Positions 52,352-61,486 of a DNA stretch of 64,000 nucleotides are shown here, piece after piece. Under the pieces are notes generated by a model that did not search any database, had not been told where the DNA came from, and saw nothing but the letters and a program-made list of their open reading frames with translations. How positions within the stretch are numbered: position 1 is the first letter of the stretch; the number at the start of each line of letters is the position of its first letter. A program made the translations under genes and the position numbers. The stretch spans positions 124,001 to 188,000 of the forward strand of contig JAHJUE010000019.1 in NCBI GenBank assembly GCA_018829205.1. Direction: 5' to 3'. The DNA comes from Bacteroidota bacterium (lineage in GTDB: Bacteria; Bacteroidota; Ignavibacteria; Ignavibacteriales; Melioribacteraceae).

Positions 52352-54025
52352 TTACTTAACTTTAAAACCGTTACTTATTAAATTTTCTTTTGCTTCGGAT
52401 AATGTTACTTCCTGAAGTTTCATTTCACAGATGGGGCATTTACCAGGTTTATCCGAAACAACATTCCAATCCATAAAATCCTGGAATACTTTTCCGTCCT
52501 TGTTTTTATCTATTTCCGATAAATCAATCACACCTTTTCTAATTATACTTTCGGATTCCATCTCAGCGTGTTGATGATTTTCATCAGACATTTCCATTTT
52601 TTCCATTTCGGAATGATTATGTTCCATTTCATTATTCATTTCATCTTTTTTTGAATCGCTTTTATCGGAAGTGTATAAACTAACCGCCGCTCTTAAGCTG
52701 CTTTCTGAATCAATCATAAATTGCGCTGATGTAACAATTTTATCTCCTGGGTTTAATCCGTTGATAACCTGGTAATAACCATCTGAATACCCACCCAGCT
52801 TCACTTCAATTGGTTTAAATTTTCCTTCGCCTAAAGCTAAGATTACAATATTGTTCTTCCCGCTTCTTATTACAGATGTTTCAGAGACTACTGGTTGTTC
52901 TTCATAAGTCTTTCCTTGAATCTCAACATTAGCGAACATAGCCGGCTTTAATTCATCATTCGCGTTCTGAACATCAATTCTTAATTGGATTATTCTTGTT
53001 TTGGGGTCAACGGTTGGATAAATAAATGTTACCTTTCCTTCATAAGTTTTAGCAGGCAGATAGCTAAAATTAATCTTAACCTTAGAACCGATACTCACTT
53101 TTGCTAATTCACTTTCGTAAATATCTGCTTTTAACCATAAGTTGGATAAATCAGCGATATGCAGAATCTGCTTCCCGGCCATAATTTTTTCACCTTCAAT
53201 AACATATTTCATTAAAACAGTGCCATTCATTGGTGCATATAGAGTCATATATTTATTAATTTGTTTTGTTTTAATAAGTTTTTGTATATCCGATTCAGAA
53301 ATATCAAGCAACTCGAGTTTTTTTATAGTATTGTTTATTAGCTCATCACCACTTTTAAGAATGTCATGATCTTCAGTATTTCCTGTCGCTTGTTTATATT
53401 CTATCGCCGTAAGAAGTTCTTGCTGTGCGGCAACAAGTTCAGGTGAATATATATCAACCAATTTTTGACCTTTCTTAACAACTTGTCCGGTATAATTAAC
53501 ATAAAGTTTTTCAATCCATCCGTTAACCTTTGTTGTTACTATATATTCATTTCTTTCATCAGTAGATAAAACCCCGTTTGTAGTTATTTTATTAGATAGT
53601 TTCTTAAGGCTTACTGTAGCTATTTTAACATTCATACTTTGTTGAACCGCACCGTCAATTGTAACAACTCCGCTCGCTCCACCTTCATCTTCATAAACAG
53701 GCACTAAATCCATTCCCATCTTCGATTTACCGGGTTCATCATAAATTTCATTTGGGTCCATCGGAGCACGCCAGTATAGAATTTTCTTTTCGCCGGTTTC
53801 ATTTCCGCTTGAGCCTTTTTTGGGCACTAATTTCATTCCGCATATTGGGCAGTTGCCAGGTTCTTTCAATATTATTTCAGGGTGCATTCCGCACGTATAT
53901 AATTGTTTTTCTTCAGCCACATTTTCAGAATTGCTTGATTTACCGGAATTAAAAAATAATAGATAGCTTGATCCTGCCAATACAATTATGACTAAAGATA
54001 CTATTACAATAATTTTCTTATTCAT
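52352..54025 (-). CDS. cusB: CusB-type periplasmic adaptor with extra metal-binding domains
   Basis: 557 aa, longer than E. coli CusB (407). After an N-terminal anchor there are two heavy-metal-binding (YHS-like) segments: YTCGMHPEI...CPICGMKLVP and the APMDPNEIYDEPGKSKMGMDLVPV repeat (about residues 40-112). The adaptor body follows (barrel-sandwich and beta-barrel, GWIEKLYVNYTG, IYSPELVAAQQELL). A His/Met-rich linker leads to a C-terminal domain with an EF-hand-like loop and CPICEMKL, shared with the 152-aa exported protein. It links the inner pump to the outer channel. Confidence 0.93.
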   Translation of the reverse strand: MNKKIIVIVSLVIIVLAGSSYLLFFNSGKSSNSENVAEEKQLYTCGMHPEIILKEPGNCPICGMKLVPKKGSSGNETGEKKILYWRAPMDPNEIYDEPGKSKMGMDLVPVYEDEGGASGVVTIDGAVQQSMNVKIATVSLKKLSNKITTNGVLSTDERNEYIVTTKVNGWIEKLYVNYTGQVVKKGQKLVDIYSPELVAAQQELLTAIEYKQATGNTEDHDILKSGDELINNTIKKLELLDISESDIQKLIKTKQINKYMTLYAPMNGTVLMKYVIEGEKIMAGKQILHIADLSNLWLKADIYESELAKVSIGSKVKINFSYLPAKTYEGKVTFIYPTVDPKTRIIQLRIDVQNANDELKPAMFANVEIQGKTYEEQPVVSETSVIRSGKNNIVILALGEGKFKPIEVKLGGYSDGYYQVINGLNPGDKIVTSAQFMIDSESSLRAAVSLYTSDKSDSKKDEMNNEMEHNHSEMEKMEMSDENHQHAEMESESIIRKGVIDLSEIDKNKDGKVFQDFMDWNVVSDKPGKCPICEMKLQEVTLSEAKENLISNGFKVK

Positions 54026-54074
54026 TACTACTACTCCGATTGATTTCTTTTCAATAATTAAAATTTATTTACAA

Positions 54075-55349
54075 TTAATAATTTGAATTACCAGTTAAGA
54101 ATTCTAACTGCGATAACTCTTTAAGGTACGCGGTTCTTATTCTATAAAGATTTGTTTCTACTTCATAAACCTTGTTCTGAGCATCTAACACATTAATAAA
54201 ATCTATATTTCCTACTTGATAGTTGGCAATAGTTGCTTTTAGAGACTGTTCAGCTTGCGGCAGCAACCCTTCTCTAATAAGTTTTTCTCTTTCAACTAAT
54301 TCATTTAATTTTGAAACAGATATTCCAAAATTCTTGTTCAACAACTGCAAAGCTGTTTCATACTGATCGGCATACATTTTTTGCATGAGTTGAGCTTCTT
54401 CGACCTTCGCTGATTTTTTACCGCCGTAATCAAATGGTAAATTGAAACCCACCGTTACTGAGACCAAATCATTTAAAGAGGTATTTGTTCTCGATATTTC
54501 ATCTCTCTGCGAGTACTGGAGTGAAAAATTGAAATTTGGATAAAATTCGTAATCGGCAAGACTTTCCATCAACTGTGATTTTTGTTTCGCTAAAGTAATT
54601 CCTTTTAAAAAAGGTCTATTTTGTTTTGCTGACTGAACGAGGTTATCTATAATATAATGCTCTGAAATAATAGAAGGGACTTGAGCAGTCTTTATATCTA
54701 CATCCGATGCTTGAAGAAGGTATGAATTTAGCGCAGCAAGATTTGATTGTTCATTCCCTCGCAACTCCTCAATTCTATCTTTTATTTTAGTTAGCTCAAC
54801 TTCGATCTGTATTAAATTTTGCTGACTTGCGTTTGAAACTGTGTATTTGGTTTTTACTACTTGAGAAATTTGTTCAAGATTCTTTTTACTTTTTTCGGCA
54901 ATTCTTATTGCTTCTCTGGTAAACCTTAAATCGTAATAAATTTTTCTAACATCGTTAGCTATTTCATTCCTTGCATCATCTATTTCCTGCTGTACAATTT
55001 CTCCGTCTTTACTTAATACATCAGCGGCAGCACTCAATTTACCCGGAAATGGGACTGCCTGGCTTAGACCGAGTATCTTTCCCGTCATCGGTTCTTGTGT
55101 AAAAGAAAAACTATTAGTCGGCAAATTCATTAACCCGAAAGTCAACATTGGATCCGGTAAATTTGAGAACTGAGCAATCTTCGAATTAGCAACTCCTTGC
55201 TTGTTTTCGAGGGTTTTTAGTTTAGGACTTAGTTCGATTGCTTTCTTAATAAGGCTTTCTAAATAAACATCGCTTTGTTGCGGGTAAACATTTGTAATTG
55301 ATACAAAAAAGAGAAAAATCAAAAAAAGTGATAAGCTTAAGTGTTTCAT
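54075..55349 (-). CDS. cusC: TolC-family outer-membrane channel
   Basis: 424 aa. A signal peptide (to about VYPQQ) precedes two repeats of long coiled-coil helices, the OEP fold, e.g. KKNLEQISQVVKTKYTVSN and SLKATIANYQVGNIDFINVLDAQNKVYE, which is the characteristic end of the second repeat. It provides the outer-membrane exit for the CusBA complex. It is the first large gene of the efflux operon; a sigma-54-type promoter and a 32-codon gene lie directly upstream. Confidence 0.9.
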   Translation of the reverse strand: MKHLSLSLFLIFLFFVSITNVYPQQSDVYLESLIKKAIELSPKLKTLENKQGVANSKIAQFSNLPDPMLTFGLMNLPTNSFSFTQEPMTGKILGLSQAVPFPGKLSAAADVLSKDGEIVQQEIDDARNEIANDVRKIYYDLRFTREAIRIAEKSKKNLEQISQVVKTKYTVSNASQQNLIQIEVELTKIKDRIEELRGNEQSNLAALNSYLLQASDVDIKTAQVPSIISEHYIIDNLVQSAKQNRPFLKGITLAKQKSQLMESLADYEFYPNFNFSLQYSQRDEISRTNTSLNDLVSVTVGFNLPFDYGGKKSAKVEEAQLMQKMYADQYETALQLLNKNFGISVSKLNELVEREKLIREGLLPQAEQSLKATIANYQVGNIDFINVLDAQNKVYEVETNLYRIRTAYLKELSQLEFLTGNSNY

Positions 55350-55373
55350 GTAATATCCTTACGTGTTCAATAA

Positions 55374-55472
55374 TTATTTGTGTTTGGCTATTCTATTGAT
55401 TGAAATTATAATTACAATCGTTAGAGTTATATAAAGCAATATCCATAATATGTGATGCATGGTTTTCTTCAT
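55374..55472 (-). CDS. 32-residue membrane micropeptide
   Basis: An ATG (55472) to TAA (55374) frame lies between the sigma-54-type promoter and cusC. The product is a single hydrophobic helix (residues 7-26, ILWILLYITLTIVIIISI) with a HH pair before it and a basic RIAKHK end. The start would be only about 11 bases from the predicted transcription start and no SD-like sequence is seen, so translation is uncertain. Similar short single-helix frames follow the other sigma-54 promoters in the window. Confidence 0.4.
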   Translation of the reverse strand: MKKTMHHILWILLYITLTIVIIISINRIAKHK

Positions 55473-55493
55473 TTTATAATTTGATTACACTTA

Positions 55494-55509
55494 TCCAAGT
55501 AATGTGCCA
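55494..55509 (-). promoter_or_regulatory. Sigma-54-type promoter of the efflux operon
   Basis: On the - strand TGGCACATTACTTGGA matches the -24 element exactly (TGGCAC) and has TTGG at -12, one base from TTGC, with ten bases between GG and the -12 pair. It precedes the micropeptide and cusCBA. Confidence 0.6.
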
Positions 55510-55558
55510 TTTTAGAATTTGCGTTTTTTAAGAATTTATACAAGAAATCTCAGCGGAC

Positions 55559-55590
55559 TTTTTAAAGATTTTTAATTCTTTTAAAATTCT
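55559..55590. promoter_or_regulatory. Candidate activator site (UAS) of the efflux promoter
   Basis: TTTTAAAGA, then TTCTTTTAAAA, form an inverted pair 50-80 bp upstream of the -24 box. The same half-site recurs upstream of the other sigma-54-type promoters. A related TTTTTTAAGAATTTA lies at 55524-55538. Confidence 0.5.
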
Positions 55591-55733
55591 ATAAATGGAG
55601 GGTTTGTTTATTTGTGAGTGCTCTTAATTAAAAGGTTTGGAGTTGATAATTTTCAATCAACAAATTGAATGAATGCGATTCATAATCTTAAATGATTCGA
55701 AGATGATTATAATTAATATATCAATTACATAGT

Positions 55734-57083
55734 CTATTTCTTGCTAATTGAATATGATTCAATCTTAGTATAGAGTGTGGGTAATGAAATACCTAAATTC
55801 TTAGCAGCTTTTGGCTTATCCCAGTTAACTGCTTTCAACATCTCCTCAATATGCTTCTTTTCAATATCTGCAAGCGAGAATTTTTTAATATCATCGAACT
55901 CTGAATGAATTCTGTCGGTTTTACGTAATAGAATATTCCCCTCCTCTAACACATCTCCCGTTGAGAGGACAACAGCCTGCATTAAAGTGTTTTCCAGTTC
56001 TCTTACATTACCAACCCATTCGTGGTTAATCAGCAGGTTCATAACTTGCTTAGATACTTTGGTTACATTTTTATGCAACTCAAGGTTAATCTTATTCAAG
56101 AAATGATTTATTAATAAAGGTATATCTTCCCTTCGGTCTCTTAAAGGCGGTACTTCAATTGTTATAACATTCAGTCTGTAAAACAAATCTTCTCTGAATT
56201 TACCCTCTTCCACTAATTTTTGAAGATTTCTATTCGTTGCCGCTATTACCCTTGCCTTCATTGGAATTACGTATTCACCGCCGACCCTTTCAAATTCCTT
56301 TTCCTGTATTATTCTCAGGAGTTTAATTTGAAGATTTGGTGATATTTCCGAAATTTCATCAAGGAACAATGTCCCTTCACCAGCTATTTCAAATTTACCT
56401 TTTTTATCTCTTATTGAGCCGGTAAATGATCCTTTTACATGTCCGAATAACTCACTTTCTAAAAGCGTCTCAGTAAGGGCAGTACAATTCACTGCCACAA
56501 ACGGAAAATCTTTTGTGATTCCACTATAATGAATTGCTTTAGCGACCAGTTCCTTGCCAGTCCCACTTTCTCCCTGAATAAGGGTTGTGATTCTATTATC
56601 AGCTACCTGACCAATCTTTTTGTAAACTGTTTTCATAACACCGGTTTTACCGACAATTGTATTTTTGTTTACAACTACTTCCGAGCTGTTTTCTACAACC
56701 GCGTCAAGTTTATCGCTTAATCTTTTGTTTTCAATCGCTCTTTCAATTGTCAATTTTAATTTGTCGATCTCTAAGGGCTTTTCTATATAATCATAAGCTC
56801 CCTTTTGCATTGCTTCAACGGTTGTCTGCATTTCATCATATGCTGTCATCAAAATAAAATGAATATTAGGATTCATTTCTTTAACTTCTTTTAATAATTC
56901 CAAACCAGTCATCCCTGGCATTTTAATATCACTAATAATTAAATCGGGCTGATGCTTTCTTATAACTTCTTTCCCGCTTATTGCGTCACAGGCGCTAAGA
57001 ACTTCATACTTTTCTCTCTTCAAAAAATTACTCAGTGTTTCCCGGATTGATTCGTCATCATCTATTACTAAAATCTTCGCCAT
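55734..57083 (-). CDS. NtrC-family sigma-54 response regulator (ZraR-like)
   Basis: 449 aa. Receiver domain (residues 1-115) with the phosphoacceptor in LIISDIKMPGMTG; AAA+ domain (about 140-375) with Walker A GESGTGKE, the sigma-54 contact loop GSFTGS (usually GAFTGA), Walker B LFLDEISEI and the arginine-finger region; and a Fis-type HTH at the end (KPKAAKNLGISLPTLYTKI). The loop differs at two positions, of which Ser at the second is common. It is co-transcribed with the kinase encoded 12 bp upstream. It is the obvious activator of the six sigma-54-type promoters. Confidence 0.95.
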   Translation of the reverse strand: MAKILVIDDDESIRETLSNFLKREKYEVLSACDAISGKEVIRKHQPDLIISDIKMPGMTGLELLKEVKEMNPNIHFILMTAYDEMQTTVEAMQKGAYDYIEKPLEIDKLKLTIERAIENKRLSDKLDAVVENSSEVVVNKNTIVGKTGVMKTVYKKIGQVADNRITTLIQGESGTGKELVAKAIHYSGITKDFPFVAVNCTALTETLLESELFGHVKGSFTGSIRDKKGKFEIAGEGTLFLDEISEISPNLQIKLLRIIQEKEFERVGGEYVIPMKARVIAATNRNLQKLVEEGKFREDLFYRLNVITIEVPPLRDRREDIPLLINHFLNKINLELHKNVTKVSKQVMNLLINHEWVGNVRELENTLMQAVVLSTGDVLEEGNILLRKTDRIHSEFDDIKKFSLADIEKKHIEEMLKAVNWDKPKAAKNLGISLPTLYTKIESYSISKK

Positions 57084-57095
57084 AATTAATTCCTT

Positions 57096-59210
57096 TTACT
57101 TATTATCTACGCTATTAATAGGCAGATCGATTTCAAATATTGTGCTACCCGGCTCGGAGTCGATTAACTTAATTGAACCTTTATGCTGCTCAATAATTTT
57201 TTTACAAATTGATAATCCCAGCCCAGTTCCCGATGATTTTGTTGTATAAAACGGTTCAAATATTCTTGGTTTAATTTCGACCGGGATTCCTCTTCCATTA
57301 TCTGTAAGCTTGATCTTTGAAATACCAGTCTTAATAATATTTTCTATAATTATATAACCATTATCACGTGACGCTTCAAACGCGTTTTCAATTAAATTCA
57401 AAAACACTTGATATAATTTTTCTCTATCCCCATTGATCTGAAAGTTTATAATTTTATTGTCAATTTCAAAACCTCTGGATTCATATCTTGACTTTGTATT
57501 TTTATATATCGTTTGAATAATCTCATTAAAATCAAATACATCAAAATCTAATTCGGACTGTCTCGAAAACTGCAACACTTCTTTAACAAGATTATTCAAT
57601 CTGTTGATCTCTTTGTTTATTATACCAAATGATTGTTTGTCTTCGCTATTAAGGGCAAGAGAATTTGAGAGAATATCCGCATTCATTTTTATGGATGTTA
57701 AAGGTGTTTTTACCTCATGAGCAAGAACAGCAGCCATTTTACCAATTGTTGCCAACTTTTCAGATTGAACCAATTGCAGCTCCAATTGTTTTATTTTAGT
57801 AATATCAACTTCAACAAAAAGGTATCCTTGATTCCCTTCCCCAATTTCAAAAGGCGTAACCGTAATAAGAAAAGTCTTTTCACTATTCGCAGTTTTAAAT
57901 ACTACTTCGCCCTCAAATCTATCCTTACGTCCTAATTCCTCTACTATTCTTGCAAATGATTCCTCGTTCTCATGTTTAAAGTGTACGTCTTTTATGTCTT
58001 TATTTAATATAGACTTTCTATCAATTCCATTTAAATCACAAAATATTCTGTTTACTAAAATAATCTTAAATGAATTATTTACTAAAGCAATCGATGTGTA
58101 AGATTTATCAAATGCGTTCAGTAGCATAGAAATATGATTTTCTTTTTCCTTCAGTTCTTCCGAATCCTTTTTAAGTGTAAGAGACATATCATTGAAAGTA
58201 TATGCAAGTTCTCCTATTTCGTCATTCGAACCAATGTCAACTAATGTACCGTAAACACCCTTTTGTATCTCAATAGCCTGACTTTTTAACTTTTCAATAG
58301 GTTGCGCAATAACTCTTAATGTTATGAAAGAAATTGTTATAGAGACAATGGTGCCGCCCAATAAAGAAATTACAAAATACTTCGTCCACTCCGCAGGTGT
58401 TGTTATTCCAAACAATACCCTACCCAAAGGTATCTGAACCATTACTATTACAATCGGAACCGCAATAAAAGCAATCAGAAACATTTTTTTATTAATACTA
58501 AATGAGTGAACTCGTTCCATAACATTAGGAAACATATTGTACTTGCCTACGCCAAATGTAGTGAAGAGAATTAATCCAGCTAAAAAAGCAAGCGGACTCA
58601 TTTCGACAAGATAATAAAAACCCAGCACCCAAGGTAAGAGCATACCAAAAGCAAATGATGTTAAGTTTGTAATCATAAGACCAAAAAATAAAACTAAAAT
58701 TTGGTTTCTAATTTGGGTATTAGATTCTTGGTTGTATTTTTTAATAAGTTCATATAAGGCATATAGAATTAATATAATATACCAAATTAAAAAGAGTGGA
58801 TATTTGTAATCATAATGAGCTTCAAATTTTGCGGTGTGAACATGAGACTCCTGAACTAAATTTCCTGTCCATAGTAAGTATAGAAGTGCTATAGATGGAA
58901 TTAAAATTATAGACGATTTTAATAATCCTAATTTTTGATGATAAGGATAACTAATTGAGAAGAAAGTTAATGATATTGCGATTAGTAATAGTAGAGAATG
59001 GCAAGATTGATCCAATATTGTCACATCCTCGGCAGCAAGCATATAAAAATGCAGTCCATGGGATATTACATAAGCAATAACAAGTAACAGGGTTAGTATA
59101 AAAAGATTGCTTGAATATTTATCAGCATTCCTTGAGGAAATTATAATAATCAACCCAACTGCGGCCAAAATTGTAGTAACCATAAAAACATACGATACTA
59201 TTTCATGCAT
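57096..59210 (-). CDS. Membrane sensor histidine kinase
   Basis: 704 aa. Seven or eight N-terminal helices (about residues 5-235) form a 7TM-type input domain, with a further pair around 245-305. HAMP (about 305-355), PAS (about 365-470) and the kinase core follow: HisKA His in AHEVKTPL, N-box LIENAFEAS, G1 DNGRGIP and G2 TGLGLSI. The loop near residue 120 (ESHVHTAKFEAHYDYKYP) is His-rich and may sense metal. It is transcribed away from the YHS-HydE operon and partners the regulator downstream. Confidence 0.93.
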   Translation of the reverse strand: MHEIVSYVFMVTTILAAVGLIIIISSRNADKYSSNLFILTLLLVIAYVISHGLHFYMLAAEDVTILDQSCHSLLLLIAISLTFFSISYPYHQKLGLLKSSIILIPSIALLYLLWTGNLVQESHVHTAKFEAHYDYKYPLFLIWYIILILYALYELIKKYNQESNTQIRNQILVLFFGLMITNLTSFAFGMLLPWVLGFYYLVEMSPLAFLAGLILFTTFGVGKYNMFPNVMERVHSFSINKKMFLIAFIAVPIVIVMVQIPLGRVLFGITTPAEWTKYFVISLLGGTIVSITISFITLRVIAQPIEKLKSQAIEIQKGVYGTLVDIGSNDEIGELAYTFNDMSLTLKKDSEELKEKENHISMLLNAFDKSYTSIALVNNSFKIILVNRIFCDLNGIDRKSILNKDIKDVHFKHENEESFARIVEELGRKDRFEGEVVFKTANSEKTFLITVTPFEIGEGNQGYLFVEVDITKIKQLELQLVQSEKLATIGKMAAVLAHEVKTPLTSIKMNADILSNSLALNSEDKQSFGIINKEINRLNNLVKEVLQFSRQSELDFDVFDFNEIIQTIYKNTKSRYESRGFEIDNKIINFQINGDREKLYQVFLNLIENAFEASRDNGYIIIENIIKTGISKIKLTDNGRGIPVEIKPRIFEPFYTTKSSGTGLGLSICKKIIEQHKGSIKLIDSEPGSTIFEIDLPINSVDNK

Positions 59211-59461
59211 TCAATAATCCTTATTTCTTTTATGAGGCTACAAAATTTAATATCATTACTCTTGAATCTCCACAAATAGCTTAATTGTCAATTAATATGC
59301 CGGAATACTCATTATATAAAATCTTGAGTTGTAACTCATATATTAGATTTTTCAATTTATTATATTCAAAAGATATTTAAAGAATTTAAATGATCTTAAG
59401 TTTTTTAAAATGAGCTGTATTAGTTTGTCTCAAAATAACAAATATTTCTAACATTTTGGCA
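59211..59461. other. Divergent regulatory region kinase / YHS operon
   Basis: 250 bp without a gene. It contains the activator-site candidate at 59373-59410 and the upstream flank of the sigma-54-type promoter at 59462. No promoter consensus for the kinase gene is obvious. Confidence 0.5.
59373..59410. promoter_or_regulatory. Candidate activator site (UAS) of the YHS-HydE promoter
   Basis: TATTTAAAGAATTTAAA followed by GATCTTAAG and TTTTTTAAAA, 50-90 bp upstream of the -24 box; it repeats the TTTAAAGA / TCTTAA half-sites of the other promoters. Confidence 0.45.
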
Positions 59462-59477
59462 TGGCATCTAAATTGCA
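59462..59477 (+). promoter_or_regulatory. Sigma-54 promoter of the YHS-HydE operon
   Basis: TGGCATCTAAATTGCA gives -24 GG and -12 GC exactly ten bases apart, with a consensus TTGCA. It is the best match among the six promoters. The start codon of the YHS gene follows 45 bp downstream. Confidence 0.75.
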
Positions 59478-59522
59478 CTTAAAAATCCGAATTATCTGAA
59501 AGTAATTGATATCGGAGTAAAA

Positions 59523-59711
59523 ATGAATATTGACCCGGTCTGTGGAATGGAAATCACCAACAAGGAAAATGCTGAAACGTTTGAGTACAACGGCAAGACT
59601 TACTATTTCTGTTCATCACATTGCTTGAATCAATTTTTAAGTGTGCTGATAACACTAACCAGCGAAATTAACAAAAGCGAAAATGATTATTACTTAAGGT
59701 TAATGAAATGA
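59523..59711 (+). CDS. YHS-domain protein 1
   Basis: 62 aa. MNIDPVCGMEI, then YNGKTYYFCSSHCLNQF: the single Cys of CGM and the CxxxC pair of the YHS/TRASH fold are intact. YHS domains bind copper or silver and occur in P-type ATPases and as free chaperones. The four-base overlap with the next gene (59708) couples translation. Confidence 0.85.
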   Translation: MNIDPVCGMEITNKENAETFEYNGKTYYFCSSHCLNQFLSVLITLTSEINKSENDYYLRLMK

Positions 59712-59950
59712 TAAAAGACCTTATTCGTGGAATAGCTATACCCAAAAACGATAACTCTGAAGAAGCAATATTCAATAACAAAGTATTTTACATTTGCCCA
59801 TCACAATTTAGAGCTCTATTCGAAGAATCTCCGAATCAATATCTTGAAGTGTATGTCGAAGAACTAATAATTAATCATGACCATAATCATAATCTAACGA
59901 ATAACCATCAAATTAAGCAGGTGAATAATGTCTCCAACTTTCAAATCTGA
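59708..59950 (+). CDS. Degenerate YHS-like protein 2
   Basis: 80 aa. It keeps the spacing of a YHS domain (IRGIAIPK in place of VCGMEI, FNNKVFYICPSQFRALF in place of YNGKTYYFC..HC), but the first Cys is Arg and only one Cys of the pair remains. A His-rich tail (HDHNHNLTNNHQ) follows and could replace the lost ligands. It overlaps both neighbours, so it is translated, and it was probably recruited for a different ligand. Confidence 0.7.
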   Translation: MIKDLIRGIAIPKNDNSEEAIFNNKVFYICPSQFRALFEESPNQYLEVYVEELIINHDHNHNLTNNHQIKQVNNVSNFQI

Positions 59951-60989
59951 AATAATCGACTTGCTAAGTTTAAATGATACTCCATCAATAAATCTTCTCT
60001 TGCAAAACGCATATCAAGTAAAGAATTCAGTATTAGGTAAAACTGTTTTCTTAAGGGGATTAATTGAGTTTAGCAATATCTGTGTGAAAGAATGCTATTA
60101 TTGCGGAATAAGGAAATCAAATTCTAAAGTTGACAGATATTTGATGTCTGAGGAGGAAATCCTTAATTCTGCAATGTGGGCTTTTGAGAACGGTTATGGT
60201 TCAATTGTACTTCAAAGCGGCGAAAGAAATGATAAGAAATTTGTTTCGTTTGTTGAAAACATACTATTAAAAATATCTGAAGCAACCTCAAATAAACTTC
60301 GCATAACATTATCATGCGGTGAACAATCTAAAGAGACTTACAAACGATGGTTCGAAGCCGGCGCAAGAAGATTTCTTCTTAGAATTGAATCATCGAATAA
60401 AATAATTTACGAAAACATCCATCCTTCAGACCATAACTTTAACAGAAGAGTAAAATGCTTGTTGACCTTAAAAGAAATTGGGTATCAACTTGGAACCGGT
60501 GTAATGATTGGGCTTCCCAATCAAACAATAGAAGATTTGGCAAATGATATAATCTTCTTTAGATCATTAGATGCTGATATGATTGGGATGGGTCCTTTTA
60601 TACCTCACGCGGACACTCCCCTTTTTGAACAGGACATCAAGATAGTCGGAAATAAAAATGAGTTATACAACCTTTCTTTAAAAATGGTTGCTGTAACAAG
60701 GATAATGCTGCCTAAAATTAACATTGCCGCGGCAACTGCTTTTCAAGCTCTCTACCCCTTTGGCCGAGAAAAAGCATTATTAGCAGGTGCAAATGTATTC
60801 ATGCCGAATATTTCTGAAGTTAAATATAGAAAGGACTATAGGCTATATGAGACTAAACCGTGTGTTGATGAAAATTCAATTGATTGCTTACAATGTGTGG
60901 AAAAGAGAATTGAAGGAATTGGTGAGTCAATCGCTTACTTTGAGTGGGGCGATTCCCAACATTTTGAAGAAAGGATTTACAATAATTAA
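59928..60989 (+). CDS. hydE: HydE-like radical SAM enzyme
   Basis: 353 aa. The CxxxCxxC cluster motif (CVKECYYC, about residues 53-60) sits in EFSNICVKECYYCGIRK, followed by QSGER, GTGVMIGLPNQT and GMGPFIPHADTP, all typical of HydE of [FeFe]-hydrogenase maturation (related to PylB and biotin synthase). The C-terminus (ECESIAYFEWGDSQH type, ending GESIAYFEWGDS) also fits HydE. No hydF, hydG or hydrogenase is in the window, and the gene is transcribed with YHS proteins from a sigma-54 promoter, so the substrate may not be hydrogenase-related. Confidence 0.85.
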   Translation: MSPTFKSEIIDLLSLNDTPSINLLLQNAYQVKNSVLGKTVFLRGLIEFSNICVKECYYCGIRKSNSKVDRYLMSEEEILNSAMWAFENGYGSIVLQSGERNDKKFVSFVENILLKISEATSNKLRITLSCGEQSKETYKRWFEAGARRFLLRIESSNKIIYENIHPSDHNFNRRVKCLLTLKEIGYQLGTGVMIGLPNQTIEDLANDIIFFRSLDADMIGMGPFIPHADTPLFEQDIKIVGNKNELYNLSLKMVAVTRIMLPKINIAAATAFQALYPFGREKALLAGANVFMPNISEVKYRKDYRLYETKPCVDENSIDCLQCVEKRIEGIGESIAYFEWGDSQHFEERIYNN

Positions 60990-61022
60990 AATACTTCCAT
61001 GAATTAATAATTGAAACAACTT

Positions 61023-61382
61023 ATGGAAATTACATTAAAAGACAGAGGCGAATTCCTAAGAGGATTTCTTGTGCTCGTTAAGAAAAATAAAGAAATATCT
61101 GAGTTCGACAAAAATATGACGATGGTTGTAGGAAAATATTTTGGTTTTGCAGAGGACTTTTGCAAAGAGGCATTAAAGAATTTGATGGAGAATGAATACA
61201 TTTCAGAAGAGCCTCCTAAGTTTTCAAACCCTTGTATCGCTGAATATTTTTTGATAGAAACATACAGAATACTAAAGCAATTACATCCCCTTGAGCATAA
61301 TGAAGAGCAGTGGTTTATTGCAACAGCGGAAAGAAATCAGGTTAATCATGCGTTAATAAAAATGAGATCTGTTGTTACATAA
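61023..61382 (+). CDS. Conserved-looking helical protein of unknown function
   Basis: 119 aa from the ATG at 61023 (a TTG at 61011 would add four residues). All-helical pattern with FLRGFLVLVKKNKEIS, FGFAEDFCKEALKNLMENEY and IAEYFLIETYRILKQLHP; resembles small TerB-like or regulatory helical proteins. Two Cys are present (AEDFCKEA and NPCIAEY). It is the last gene of the YHS-HydE operon. I do not recognise the family. Confidence 0.6.
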   Translation: MEITLKDRGEFLRGFLVLVKKNKEISEFDKNMTMVVGKYFGFAEDFCKEALKNLMENEYISEEPPKFSNPCIAEYFLIETYRILKQLHPLEHNEEQWFIATAERNQVNHALIKMRSVVT

Positions 61383-61411
61383 TAACAAACGGACTAATAA
61401 ATATTACATTA

Positions 61412-61440
61412 TTTAAAAAGTTTTTAATTTCTTTAAAAGG
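61412..61440. promoter_or_regulatory. Candidate activator site (UAS), 61487 promoter
   Basis: TTTAAAAAG, then TTTTTAATTTCTTTAAAA: two half-sites of the shared TTTTAAAGA/TCTTTAAAA type 47-75 bp upstream of the -24 box. Confidence 0.45.
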
Positions 61441-61486
61441 AATAAACCAATAAGGCATTTCTTCTCAAATAAATAAACAAATATTC

